Assembly (NCBI GenBank): GCA_002733905.1
Contig: NVXK01000008.1
Coordinates: forward strand, 106,358-163,051
Direction: 5' to 3'
Length of the DNA stretch: 56,694 nucleotides
Origin: Robiginitomaculum sp.
GTDB lineage: Bacteria; Pseudomonadota; Alphaproteobacteria; Caulobacterales; Maricaulaceae
In this document: one piece after another, positions 33,927-41,667 of the stretch
Numbering within the stretch: the stretch's first letter is position 1
How the letters are laid out: each line of letters starts with the position of its first letter
The notes under the pieces: generated by a model
Database searches by the model: none
What the model was told of the DNA's origin: nothing
What the model saw: the letters and a program-made list of their open reading frames with translations, nothing else
Translations under genes and position numbers: made by a program

Positions 33927-35410
33927 TAATGTGTACTTTCGTCATATCTATCATCGAAGGCCAGATTGCCAAATTTTGTAAGTTCCGCAGTAAATGCTAG
34001 CTTTACGGTGCCAATCGGCCCGTGGCGCTGTTTGCCGATAATGACTTCGGCTTTCGCATGTAAACTGGTCATTTCATCTTGCCATTTCAAATGTTCTTCT
34101 GTGCCTTCGCGTGGTTCTGTACGCGAGAGATAGTATTCTTCACGGAATACGAACATTACGACATCCGCGTCTTGCTCGATTGAGCCTGATTCTCGGAGAT
34201 CGGAAAGCTGTGGACGTTTGTCATCGCGCTGTTCAACGGCACGAGAGAGTTGTGCCAGCGCCAGTACGGGCACGTCGAGTTCTTTGGCAAGGGATTTTAG
34301 CCCCATGGTAATTTGTGTCACTTCTTGTGTACGGCTATCGCTTGATTTTCCACTGCCCGAGAGGAGCTGTAAATAGTCGATAATTAGGAATTCGAGACCT
34401 GCCATACGTTTGAGACGTCTTGCACGTGCAGACAGTGCACCAATCGTAAGGCCACCTGTATCATCAATATAGAGCGGTATTTTTTGGATAATATCAGCGG
34501 CTTCACGGATATTGTCATATTCGTTTTGAGTGATATCGCCGCGCCTGATCTTATTGGACGGGACTTCGGATTGTTCCGCCAATAGGCGTGTTGCAAGCTG
34601 TTCCGAGGACATTTCAAGGCTGAAAAAGCCGACTCTGCCGCCTTCGACCGTATGTTCAATGCCGTTTTCATCTTTTTCCATGCGGTATGCTTTGGCGACG
34701 TTAAAGGCTAAGTTGGCGGCGAGGGATGTCTTGCCCATAGAGGGGCGTCCTGCGAGAATAATCAAATCAGAACGGTGTAGGCCGCCAAGCTGTCTGTCGA
34801 GGTCGATTAAACCTGTTGAAAGACCTGAGAGATTGCCGTCTCGCTCCATCGCGGCTGTGGTCATTTCTATGGATTGGAGCAGGGCTTTGTCAAAGGATAC
34901 GAAGCCACTGGAAACCGCGCCTGTTTCAGCCAGACTAAACAATTGCATTTCTGCCGCAGAGATTTGCTTGCGTGCGTCGGCTTCATTGTCTGGGTCTTCG
35001 GCAGCAGATTTCATTTCACCACCAAGACGGATGAGGTCGCGGCGCAAGGAAAGATCAAAAATCAGCTTGGCGTATTCAGGGGCTGCTGCACCCGTTGGTG
35101 CGCTTTCAAGAAGCAGAGCTAAATATTCGACGCCGCCAATATCGACGAGGGTTTCGTCTTGGGAAAATCTGTTTTTAAGCACGATGGCATCGGCCAACTT
35201 GCCGTGTTCAATCAAAGTGGAAATACTGTCGAAAATACGGGCATGTACGGGATTGTAGAAGTGGGAAGCTTGTATAATGGCACTAATGCGGTGATAGACT
35301 TCATTGTCATAGAGCAGGGCGCCAAGCAGGGCTTGCTCGGCCTCTCGACTATGGGGGGTCAGGTCAAGTTCTTCGGAATCGTTGTCTGCGGAATCAATAA
35401 TAAAAGCCAT
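33926..35410 (-). CDS. dnaB: Replicative DNA helicase DnaB
   Basis: 494 residues. The N-terminal primase-interacting domain (about 20-125) is joined by a linker to the RecA-like hexameric helicase domain. Walker A is GRPSMGKTSL at 221-230, Walker B is FLIIDYLQLLSG, and the arginine finger region EVIIGKQRHGPIGTV is present. It unwinds DNA at the replication fork. No intein is present. The upstream region holds a perfect DnaA box. alr follows with a one-base overlap. Confidence 0.97.
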   Translation of the reverse strand: MAFIIDSADNDSEELDLTPHSREAEQALLGALLYDNEVYHRISAIIQASHFYNPVHARIFDSISTLIEHGKLADAIVLKNRFSQDETLVDIGGVEYLALLLESAPTGAAAPEYAKLIFDLSLRRDLIRLGGEMKSAAEDPDNEADARKQISAAEMQLFSLAETGAVSSGFVSFDKALLQSIEMTTAAMERDGNLSGLSTGLIDLDRQLGGLHRSDLIILAGRPSMGKTSLAANLAFNVAKAYRMEKDENGIEHTVEGGRVGFFSLEMSSEQLATRLLAEQSEVPSNKIRRGDITQNEYDNIREAADIIQKIPLYIDDTGGLTIGALSARARRLKRMAGLEFLIIDYLQLLSGSGKSSDSRTQEVTQITMGLKSLAKELDVPVLALAQLSRAVEQRDDKRPQLSDLRESGSIEQDADVVMFVFREEYYLSRTEPREGTEEHLKWQDEMTSLHAKAEVIIGKQRHGPIGTVKLAFTAELTKFGNLAFDDRYDESTH

Positions 35411-35481
35411 AATGACGATACCTTAACAGAAACTATAGTTTTTTCGAGGTTAGAATTAGAGAAAGCTCGCAAATATCAAAA

Positions 35482-35525
35482 ATATTCACACTGTTATCCC
35501 TATAGTTATACATGGCTTATCCACA
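35482..35525. promoter_or_regulatory. DnaA boxes upstream of dnaB
   Basis: TTATCCACA (35517-35525) is an exact match to the DnaA box consensus TTATNCACA. ATATTCACA (35482-35490) differs at one position. They lie about 75 and 110 bases before the dnaB ATG, where DnaA could control dnaB transcription. There is no AT-rich unwinding element or cluster large enough for an origin. Confidence 0.55.
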
Positions 35526-35587
35526 GACTTGTACACATACAGTCGTGTTCACCTTGCAGTCGTATTCAACTTGATTCTTCGGGGATA

Positions 35588-35618
35588 AAAAAAGCCCGCC
35601 AAAGAAGGCGGGCTTTAA
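35588..35618 (-). terminator. Rho-independent terminator after rplI
   Basis: AAAGCCCGCC (35591-35600) and GGCGGGCTTT (35607-35616) form a 10-bp stem with a 6-base loop. On the minus strand a run of T follows. It ends the rpsF-rpsR-rplI transcript and separates it from dnaB-alr. Confidence 0.93.
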
Positions 35619-35643
35619 AATATTTAAACTCAGGTGAGAAAGA

Positions 35644-36270
35644 TTACTCTTCTTCAGCCTTTGTTTCTTTTTCTTCAGCTACTGGCGCAGGAACGAAGTC
35701 GTCTTCATAGTCATTTTCAGACATATCATGAGCGAGTTCTTTACGTTCTGCTGCGTCTTCTTCAGCCTGTACGCGATCTTCGTCCATTTGAGTCGCAATA
35801 ATGTCTTCGCCAGAGGCTTGACGTTCTGCTTCTTCTTCTGAACGTGCAACGTTTACTGTAACGTTGATGCTGACTTCAGGATGAAGTTTAACACGAACTT
35901 CGTGAAGGCCAAGTGCTTTGATAGGTTGTTCAAGAACAACCATTGAGCGTTTAACTTCGCCGCCAACAAGATCAGCAACGTCACGTGAAGATACTGAACC
36001 ATAAAGGATACCAGTTTCACCAGCTTGACGGATAACGATATACGTTGAGCCGTCTAGGTCAGTGCCGCTGTCTTTAGCTTTTGCCGCTGCTTCAGTGTTA
36101 CGTGCTTCAAGGAATTCACGTTCTGCTTCGAAACGGATAAGGTTGTTTTTCGTTGCGCGAAGTGCTTTTGCTTGTGGCAAAAGATAATTACGAGCAAAGC
36201 CGTCTTTGACAGTAACAACGTCACCAATTGTGCCGAGTTTTTCGACACGCTCTAAGAGTACAATTTTCAT
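35644..36270 (-). CDS. rplI: 50S ribosomal protein L9
   Basis: 208 residues. The conserved N-terminal RNA-binding domain ([33 protein letters not shown]) and central helix are followed by the C-terminal domain to about residue 150. An acidic tail of about 55 residues, rich in Glu, Asp and Ala, follows; such tails are common in alphaproteobacterial L9. It binds 23S rRNA near the L1 stalk. It is the third gene of the rpsF-rpsR-rplI operon. Confidence 0.96.
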   Translation of the reverse strand: MKIVLLERVEKLGTIGDVVTVKDGFARNYLLPQAKALRATKNNLIRFEAEREFLEARNTEAAAKAKDSGTDLDGSTYIVIRQAGETGILYGSVSSRDVADLVGGEVKRSMVVLEQPIKALGLHEVRVKLHPEVSINVTVNVARSEEEAERQASGEDIIATQMDEDRVQAEEDAAERKELAHDMSENDYEDDFVPAPVAEEKETKAEEE

Positions 36271-36281
36271 ATTAGTAGCTC

Positions 36282-36545
36282 CTATTTCGCAGCGTATGAA
36301 AGAAGTGCAAGGAAACGCGCGCGTTTAATTGCAGTCGCCAAACGGCGTTGCTTCTTGTGTGATACAGATGAAATGCGTGACGGTACAATTTTGCCTTTTT
36401 CAGACATGTAGCGTTGTAGCATTTTCGGGTCTTTATAATCGATGTTGATCGCGTTGTCGCCTGAGAACGGACACACTTTCCGACGACGACGGAATTGCGT
36501 ACGTGTCGGGAGGTTTTCGATTTTAATGTCTAATTTTTTAGCCAT
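36282..36545 (-). CDS. rpsR: 30S ribosomal protein S18
   Basis: 87 residues. The S18 signature is clear: [36 protein letters not shown] and [27 protein letters not shown]. It forms a heterodimer with S6 in the platform of the 30S subunit. It lies between rpsF and rplI with short spacers (12 and 11 bases). Confidence 0.97.
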   Translation of the reverse strand: MAKKLDIKIENLPTRTQFRRRRKVCPFSGDNAINIDYKDPKMLQRYMSEKGKIVPSRISSVSHKKQRRLATAIKRARFLALLSYAAK

Positions 36546-36557
36546 GATAAATATCCT

Positions 36558-36908
36558 CTAGCGGTGATCGCGACGTTTACGCTCTTCGCGTTTCGCCAGG
36601 ATTGGTGATGGATCGTCGCTGAATTCTTCAACGCGGATGCTCATATAACGAAGAACGTCTTCGTTGATACGGTGCTGACGTTCAATCTCGTGGATTGCGT
36701 CTGAAGGTGCGTCCACTTGAAGAAGTGAATAGTGAGCTTTACGGTTTTTGTTAATACGGTAAGCAAGGTTACGAAGACCCCAATACTCGGTTTTAACAAC
36801 TTTACCGCCAAGAGCAGCGAATTTTTCAGAAAGGTTGTTGACCATTTCATCAACTTGCGTCGAAGAAATGTCGGGACGTGAAATAATCACGTGTTCATAC
36901 AATGACAT
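36558..36908 (-). CDS. rpsF: 30S ribosomal protein S6
   Basis: 116 residues. It starts MSLYEHVIISRPDIS, the usual S6 opening, at the ATG at 36908, with AGGA seven to eight bases upstream; a further ATG at 36923 is rejected. LRNLAYRINKNRKAHYSLLQVDA and the basic tail after the 100th residue are typical. It is the first gene of the operon. A long leader precedes it and can form a hairpin that could be an S6:S18 autoregulatory site. Confidence 0.96.
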   Translation of the reverse strand: MSLYEHVIISRPDISSTQVDEMVNNLSEKFAALGGKVVKTEYWGLRNLAYRINKNRKAHYSLLQVDAPSDAIHEIERQHRINEDVLRYMSIRVEEFSDDPSPILAKREERKRRDHR

Positions 36909-36995
36909 CAATATGTCCTTCATTAAATTGCGGCGCGGTTTTTCTTGAAGGTATCTGGTTCACGAAAAGTGTAAACAAGAGAAGAAAAGTGCGAT

Positions 36996-37041
36996 GGTTC
37001 TTGTTCCGGTTCGACCCCATGCCGAACTGAGGTTCAAGACC
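36996..37041 (-). promoter_or_regulatory. Structured leader of the rpsF operon, candidate S6:S18-binding hairpin
   Basis: On the minus strand GGTCTTG (37041-37035) pairs with CAAGAACC (37003-36996) with one bulged A, and inside it GTTCG (37027-37023) pairs with CGAAC (37013-37009). The strands between the two stems form an internal loop containing CCGG. Leaders of rpsF in many bacteria carry an S6:S18-binding hairpin with a conserved CCG in an internal loop; this one is compatible, but I could not align it. It lies 88 bases before the rpsF ATG. Confidence 0.4.
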
Positions 37042-37059
37042 GCAATTGCTAAGGGGCGC

Positions 37060-37087
37060 AACATACACACGCATAGCCATAAGGCAA
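37060..37087 (-). promoter_or_regulatory. Candidate rpsF operon promoter
   Basis: On the minus strand TTGCCT (37087-37082), a 16-base spacer and TATGTT (37065-37060) match -35 and -10 at four of six positions each. A start near 37053 would give a leader of about 145 bases containing the hairpin described at 36996-37041. Confidence 0.3.
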
Positions 37088-37112
37088 GAGTAAAATAATA
37101 CCATAATATATG

Positions 37113-37140
37113 TTGATTTGCGGACGTGTCAGGCGATAAT
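37113..37140 (+). promoter_or_regulatory. Candidate fabD promoter
   Basis: TTGATT (37113-37118), a 16-base spacer and GATAAT (37135-37140) match the -35/-10 consensus at four and five of six positions. The transcript would start about 55 bases before fabD. Confidence 0.4.
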
Positions 37141-37202
37141 ATGGCCTATAATGTACACTTAGATAATGAGTATAACACACGCTATATAGTAGGGTATATA
37201 AT

Positions 37203-38162
37203 ATGTCTGATACACAAACAAAATTTGCCTTCACATTTCCAGGGCAAGGGAGCCAAAGTGTTGGTATGGGCAAAGAGCTTGCCGAGGCGTTTCCAACGGC
37301 CAAAACCGTGTTCCAAGAAATTGATGATGCTTTATCGCAAAACCTTTCTAAGCTTATGTGGGAAGGGCCGATGGAAGACTTAACCCTGACAGCAAATACG
37401 CAACCTGCCTTAATGGCATGTTCGATTGCGGCTATGCGCGTATTGAAGGCTGATTTTGGGATTGATGTGAGTGCGGCGACATTTGTCGCAGGGCATTCTC
37501 TTGGTGAATATTCCGCGCTGTGTGCTGCTGGGAGTTTAGAACTGGCGGAAACGGCGCGTTTGTTACGTCTGCGTGGTGAGGCCATGCAAAAAGCGGTCGG
37601 TGTCGGCATTGGCGCTATGGCGGCGTTGCTAGGCGCGAGTATGGAAGTCGCAGAAGCGGCGGTAAAAGCTGGATCAGCCATAGGTATTTGCCAAATCGCC
37701 AATGATAATGCGACGGGACAAGTTGTTTTGTCTGGCGAAAAAGACGCTGTTGAAGCTGCGGCAGAAGCCGCGCGCGAACTTGGTGTTCGCAAGGCGGTGA
37801 TCTTGCCTGTATCTGCGCCGTTCCATTGCGACCTTATGTCACCAGCGGCAGAAGCCATGGCGGACGCGCTTTCGGATATTGATATGAAAGCGCCGATTGT
37901 GCCTGTTGTTAATAATGTAAATGCGGTGCCAATCACGGACCCTGCACAGTTGAAAGCAGACCTTGTTACGCAGGTGACGGGGCGTGTACGGTGGCGTGAA
38001 AGCATTGAATGGATGGCCAGCGAGGGCATTGAAACTTTCGCAGAACCGGGCACAGGCAAAGTGTTGACGGTCATGTTGAAACGTATTGTTAAAGGCGTGA
38101 ACGGCGTTGCGCTGAATTCACCAGAGGCAATGGAAGCTTTCGCCGAATCTTTTCGTAACTAG
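37203..38162 (+). CDS. fabD: Malonyl-CoA:ACP transacylase
   Basis: 319 residues. It loads malonyl groups onto acyl carrier protein. The N-terminus TFPGQGSQSVGMGKELAE, nucleophile Ser99 in AGHSLGEYSA, and SAPFHCDLM with the catalytic histidine (about 204) are all present; length is standard. It is the first gene of the fatty acid synthesis group. The gene end is unusual: the last codons and TAG are the first of five tandem 15-bp units, each carrying an in-frame TAG. Confidence 0.97.
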   Translation: MSDTQTKFAFTFPGQGSQSVGMGKELAEAFPTAKTVFQEIDDALSQNLSKLMWEGPMEDLTLTANTQPALMACSIAAMRVLKADFGIDVSAATFVAGHSLGEYSALCAAGSLELAETARLLRLRGEAMQKAVGVGIGAMAALLGASMEVAEAAVKAGSAIGICQIANDNATGQVVLSGEKDAVEAAAEAARELGVRKAVILPVSAPFHCDLMSPAAEAMADALSDIDMKAPIVPVVNNVNAVPITDPAQLKADLVTQVTGRVRWRESIEWMASEGIETFAEPGTGKVLTVMLKRIVKGVNGVALNSPEAMEAFAESFRN

Positions 38163-38224
38163 GCTTTTAATAACTAGACTTTTGATAATTAGGCTTTTCG
38201 TAAATAGACTTTCAGTAAATAGGG
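38150..38224 (+). repeat. 15-bp tandem array (5 copies) spanning the fabD stop codon
   Basis: Five 15-bp units start at 38150, 38165, 38180, 38195 and 38210. The first is TTTTCGTAACTAGGC; later copies differ at several positions but always keep TAG at the same place. In the fabD frame they read FRN-stop, AFNN-stop, TFDN-stop, AFRK-stop, TFSK-stop. The last unit ends AGGG, which with the next G forms the Shine-Dalgarno of fabG (ATG at 38232). The array fills the whole fabD-fabG spacer. Confidence 0.9.
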
Positions 38225-38231
38225 GAATATT

Positions 38232-38972
38232 ATGTTTGATCTCACAGGAAAACGGGCACTCGTAACAGGCGCAACAGGTGGTCTTGGCGGCGAAATCGCC
38301 CGTACACTCCATGCTCAAGGCGCATTGGTCACATTATCAGGTACGCGTGCGGAAAAACTTGAAGGCTTGGCGAAAGAGCTTGGCGAAGGCGCATTTATTG
38401 CAGCCTGTAACCTCTCTGACGGTGACGCGGTTGACGCATTGCCGAAACAGGCGGCTGAACTTATGGGCGGCGGTGTTGATATTCTTGTCTCTAATGCAGG
38501 TCTGACCCGTGATGGTCTGCTTATGCGGATGAAACAAGATGATTGGGACCTTGTACAAAAGGTCAACCTTGAAGCTTATTTTCGTCTGACAAAAGCCTGT
38601 ATGCGGTCAATGATGAAAGCGCGTTGGGGGCGCATTATCGGTATTACTTCAATTGTTGGTGTTACAGGCAATCCGGGACAGGCAAATTACGCGGCGTCGA
38701 AAGCTGGCATGATTGGCTTTACCAAATCATTGGCACAAGAAGTCGCGCCGCGCGGTATTACGGCCAATTGTATTGCGCCTGGTTTTATTGCTTCGCCAAT
38801 GACAGATGTTTTGAACGAAGCACAAAAAGAAGCTATTCTGACCAAAATTCCTGCACGTAAACTCGGCGAAGGCAGTGATATTGCCAGTGCCGCGCTTTAT
38901 CTGGCCAGCAATGAAGCAGGCTATGTCACAGGGCAAACTCTGCATGTCAACGGCGGCATGGCGATGATTTAG
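38232..38972 (+). CDS. fabG: 3-oxoacyl-[ACP] reductase
   Basis: 246 residues, a short-chain dehydrogenase. It reduces 3-oxoacyl-ACP with NADPH in fatty acid elongation. The cofactor loop TGATGGLGGEIA (about 12-23), NAG at about 86, the active-site Ser in GITSIVGVTGNPGQANYAASK with the YxxxK motif, and the C-terminal GYVTGQTLHVNGGMAM are diagnostic. Its Shine-Dalgarno AGGGG is contributed by the last unit of the repeat array behind fabD. Confidence 0.97.
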   Translation: MFDLTGKRALVTGATGGLGGEIARTLHAQGALVTLSGTRAEKLEGLAKELGEGAFIAACNLSDGDAVDALPKQAAELMGGGVDILVSNAGLTRDGLLMRMKQDDWDLVQKVNLEAYFRLTKACMRSMMKARWGRIIGITSIVGVTGNPGQANYAASKAGMIGFTKSLAQEVAPRGITANCIAPGFIASPMTDVLNEAQKEAILTKIPARKLGEGSDIASAALYLASNEAGYVTGQTLHVNGGMAMI

Positions 38973-39030
38973 GGGACGTTCTCCTTTCTTTAAACGCCTT
39001 GCCTTTACAGCAACCGCTCTACACAACATA

Positions 39031-39127
39031 CGCTCTTACCGCGCTTCGACGCGGTATCCCTTGCCCGTTTTGGGGCAATCTTGGCGTCTCATATTTCATG
39101 GGATCCCGCTTTTCAGCGGGAAGAGCG
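39031..39127. ncRNA. Candidate structured RNA or palindromic element with a perfect four-way junction
   Basis: Stem P1: CGCTCTT (39031-39037) with AAGAGCG (39121-39127). Hairpin 1: ACCGCG (39038-39043) with CGCGGT (39050-39055). Stem P2: ATCCC (39056-39060) with GGGAT (39100-39104), enclosing hairpin TTGCCC/GGGCAA (39061-39066, 39073-39078) and 21 unpaired bases. Hairpin 3: CCCGCT (39105-39110) with AGCGGG (39115-39120). Every stem starts where the previous ends, so the junction has no unpaired base. Both strands can fold so. It lies between fabG and the DUF1697 gene. It could be an sRNA, a leader, or a non-autonomous palindromic repeat with 7-bp ends. Confidence 0.55.
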
Positions 39128-39185
39128 AAAGAGGTAAGTCAACCATGCCTAGATTTACCCTATAAAATAGTGCACATAGAGCGTT

Positions 39186-39725
39186 ATGAAAACATGGATA
39201 CTTCTTTTGCGCGGCATTAATGTCGGTGGCAATAATATTATTAAAATGGCGGATTTGCGGGATATATTGACGGATGCAGGGTATGCAAATGTGCGTACTT
39301 ATATTCAGTCTGGAAATATAGCGTTTGAGAGTCGTAAAACCAATGCAAGCAAGATTTGCCAACATGTGCAGGACTGTATCGAAAAATCACATGGGTTTGC
39401 GCCAAAGGCTCTGGTGATGGACGTCGAGAGTGTCACCGACATTCTCGCCAATAATCCATTCCCTGACGCTGAGGATACGCCAACGCTCTTGCATGTTTGT
39501 TTTCTGGGGCAAGTGCCAGTAGATCCGAATGTAGAGGCCTTAAACGCGCTTTGCCGTGATACAGAATTTTTCAAAATTACAGACACCGCCGTTTATCTCC
39601 ATCTTCCAGAGGGCATTGGGAAGTCAAAACTGGCCATTCAACTCGAAAAACATGTTGGTGTGCCGATAACGGCAAGGAATTGGCGTTCTGCGAATAAGGT
39701 TTTGGATTTGGCGCGTTTGAACTAG
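39186..39725 (+). CDS. DUF1697 family protein
   Basis: 179 residues. The opening MKTWILLLRGINVGGNNIIKM and YIQSGNIAFES are the conserved features of DUF1697, a small soluble alpha/beta family with unknown function that is widespread in bacteria. The ending RNWRSANKVLDLARLN also fits. It appears inserted between fabG and acpP, which are usually adjacent or nearly so. Its stop is the first of three in-frame TAG codons in a 15-bp tandem array. Confidence 0.85.
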   Translation: MKTWILLLRGINVGGNNIIKMADLRDILTDAGYANVRTYIQSGNIAFESRKTNASKICQHVQDCIEKSHGFAPKALVMDVESVTDILANNPFPDAEDTPTLLHVCFLGQVPVDPNVEALNALCRDTEFFKITDTAVYLHLPEGIGKSKLAIQLEKHVGVPITARNWRSANKVLDLARLN

Positions 39726-39755
39726 GTTCGTTTGAACTAGGCGCGTTTGAACTAG
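39711..39755 (+). repeat. 15-bp tandem array (3 copies) spanning the stop of the DUF1697 gene
   Basis: GCGCGTTTGAACTAG (39711-39725), GTTCGTTTGAACTAG (39726-39740) and GCGCGTTTGAACTAG (39741-39755). In frame they read ARLN-stop, VRLN-stop, ARLN-stop, so TAG recurs every five codons. The first and third copies are identical. Confidence 0.93.
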
Positions 39756-40112
39756 GTAAGGCGAGTGTTAAATTTATGCCACGCATCATTTGATTCGAAA
39801 TTTTACTTATTTTAAAACAGAAACTTATATTTTATAGCCTGCCGTAATTTAATGAGGTGTAGGTTTGCTCGGTAAGCATGATATTACCTTAAATGTGCGT
39901 ATTGTATCGTGTAATGCAGGGGGCTTGTGTGAAATACGGTGTAAATACCCATAGTTTTGTGTAGAAAAAAATGTCCCTTAGTGCTAGGCAGTGCATGGTT
40001 AATGTGTTAATTGACCGCCCGAATGTCGATAAGCACTTGAAATTCTTTGCGTGCTTTCCAATATTCAAAATGATAAAACCGCCGGTCTTCGGCAAGTAGT
40101 AAGGAATATCAT
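39756..40112. other. Gene-free region before acpP
   Basis: About 360 bases of AT-rich sequence. It holds a candidate acpP promoter (TTGAAA at 40037-40042, 17-base spacer, AATATT at 40060-40065), a small hairpin GCCG-GTCTT-CGGC (40081-40093) and the acpP ribosome-binding site AAGGA (40101-40105). The first 250 bases show no convincing ORF or repeat. Confidence 0.45.
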
Positions 40113-40349
40113 ATGTCAGACGTATTAAGTCGCGTTACAAAAATGGTTGTTGAGCATCTCGACGTTGAAGTTGAAAAAGTAACTGAAAAAGCTAATTTCA
40201 TCGATGATCTAGGTGCAGATAGCCTCGACAATGTAGAGCTCGTAATGGCTTTTGAAGAAGAATTCGATATTGAAATTCCTGATGACGCAGCGGAAACAAT
40301 CCAAACGGTTGGTAATGCTGTTGACTTCATCACTAAAGCTACGGCTTAA
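40113..40349 (+). CDS. acpP: Acyl carrier protein
   Basis: 78 residues, acidic. The phosphopantetheine attachment serine is Ser37 in [21 protein letters not shown], the standard AcpP motif. It carries growing acyl chains in fatty acid synthesis. AAGGA lies seven bases before the ATG. It is directly followed by fabF (8 bases between stop and start). Confidence 0.97.
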   Translation: MSDVLSRVTKMVVEHLDVEVEKVTEKANFIDDLGADSLDNVELVMAFEEEFDIEIPDDAAETIQTVGNAVDFITKATA

Positions 40350-40357
40350 GTTCAGGC

Positions 40358-41656
40358 GTGCGTAGGGTCGTTGTTACTGGGTTGGGTCTTGTTACACCCG
40401 TTGGGTGTGGTGTAGATGCGGCATGGAGCAATCTCCTCGCGGCTAAATCTGGCGCAAGTCGGATTGAACATTTTGAAACTGATGATCTGGCCTGTCAGAT
40501 CGCCGCGATGGTGCCGCGCACCGATGGTCGCGGCGGTGGTGGGCCAGACATTTCAGGCTCTTTTAACCCTGATGAAACATTGTCAAAGCGCGAACAAAAG
40601 CGTGTCGATGATTTTATTCTCTACGGTATTGCCGCTTCTGATGAAGCGATTAAAGATTCTGGTTGGTCGGTAGGCCTTGAAAATACACAAGAACAGTCTC
40701 GCACAGGCGTTATGTTTGGTGCAGGGATTGGTGGTCTGCAAACGACCTATGACGCTGCTATTACTTTACATGAAAAAGGCCCACGACGGTTAAGCCCATT
40801 CGTTCTGCCTGGCATGTTGATTAATCTAGTGGCGGGACAAATTTCTATTCGTAACGGCTTTAAAGGGCCTAACCATTCGGTTGTAACTGCTTGCGCCACG
40901 GGCGCACACGCAATTGGTGACGCGGCGCGTATGATCCAACGTGGTGACGCGGATGTTATGATTGCGGGTGGGGCTGAGGCTGCTATCTGTCGTCTGGGCA
41001 TTGCAAGCTTTGTGGCGTGCCGCGCTATGACAACTGGTTATAATGACGACCCTGAGAGTGCTTCACGGCCATATGATTCTGGACGTGACGGATTTTTGAT
41101 GGGCGAGGGTTCTGGCGCACTTGTGTTAGAAGAATACGAGCACGCAAAAGCGCGTGGCGCAAAAATTTACGCCGAGTTTAAAGGCTATGGCCTCTCGGGC
41201 GATGCTTATCATATCACAAGCCCTGCGCCTGATGGCGATGGTGGCTACCGCGCCATGAAAATGGCACTGGATGATGCGAAAATGGACGCGTCAGATATTG
41301 GCTATGTTAATGCTCACGGTACATCAACGCCTATGGGGGACGAGATAGAGGTGAAGGCTGTTGAACGTATGTTTGGTGGTGAAGCGTCTCGGGGCATGGC
41401 GATGTCGTCTACAAAATCAGCAACGGGGCATTTGCTCGGCGCGGCAGGGGCGATTGAGGCTGTGTTCTCGATTCTTGCCATTCGCGATCAAATCGTACCG
41501 CCGACATTAAACTTACATGACCCGTCGGTTGACACTAAATTGGACCTTGTGCCTTTGAAGGCCAAGAAAATGCCGTTAAAGGCTGTATTGTCTAATTCAT
41601 TTGGTTTTGGCGGCACAAATGCATCAATTATTTTTGCTGCTGCACCTGAAGAATAA
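40358..41656 (+). CDS. fabF: Beta-ketoacyl-ACP synthase II
   Basis: 432 residues. It condenses malonyl-ACP with acyl-ACP. The active site Cys179 is in VVTACATGAHAIGDA; the two histidines are in NAHGTSTPMGD and KSATGHLLGAAGAIEA; the GFGGTNAS glycine loop ends the protein. The start is a GTG, with only a weak Shine-Dalgarno, immediately after acpP, suggesting translational coupling. Slightly longer than E. coli FabF (413) because of an insert near residues 55-70 (Gly/Arg-rich). Confidence 0.97.
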   Translation: MRRVVVTGLGLVTPVGCGVDAAWSNLLAAKSGASRIEHFETDDLACQIAAMVPRTDGRGGGGPDISGSFNPDETLSKREQKRVDDFILYGIAASDEAIKDSGWSVGLENTQEQSRTGVMFGAGIGGLQTTYDAAITLHEKGPRRLSPFVLPGMLINLVAGQISIRNGFKGPNHSVVTACATGAHAIGDAARMIQRGDADVMIAGGAEAAICRLGIASFVACRAMTTGYNDDPESASRPYDSGRDGFLMGEGSGALVLEEYEHAKARGAKIYAEFKGYGLSGDAYHITSPAPDGDGGYRAMKMALDDAKMDASDIGYVNAHGTSTPMGDEIEVKAVERMFGGEASRGMAMSSTKSATGHLLGAAGAIEAVFSILAIRDQIVPPTLNLHDPSVDTKLDLVPLKAKKMPLKAVLSNSFGFGGTNASIIFAAAPEE

Positions 41657-41667
41657 GGCCGTTTTAC

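Noticed and set aside
35411-35643. Chromosomal origin of replication
   Set aside because: Two DnaA boxes and the dnaB gene are suggestive, but there is no box cluster, AT-rich unwinding region, or dnaA/hemE/parA neighbourhood.
37013-37028. 5S rRNA gene
   Set aside because: Only 16 bases match the conserved loop region; helix I and the 3' half of 5S are missing.
37049-38074. 341-codon open frame on the minus strand over fabD
   Set aside because: It lies opposite fabD, whose catalytic motifs and length are complete. The frame is long only because of the codon bias of fabD.
39019-39099. 26-codon minus-strand micro-ORF within the structured element
   Set aside because: It has an ATG and a stop but no ribosome-binding site, and the sequence is fully explained by the paired stems. 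It would be of interest only if the element proves to be repeated in coding regions.
39031-39127. tRNA gene
   Set aside because: Seven-base closing stem and four helices suggest a cloverleaf, but there is no anticodon arm of proper size, no T-loop consensus and no CCA-compatible end.
38999-39220. 73-codon plus-strand frame between fabG and the DUF1697 gene
   Set aside because: It runs through the four-way-junction element and overlaps the next gene; no ribosome-binding site and no recognisable composition.
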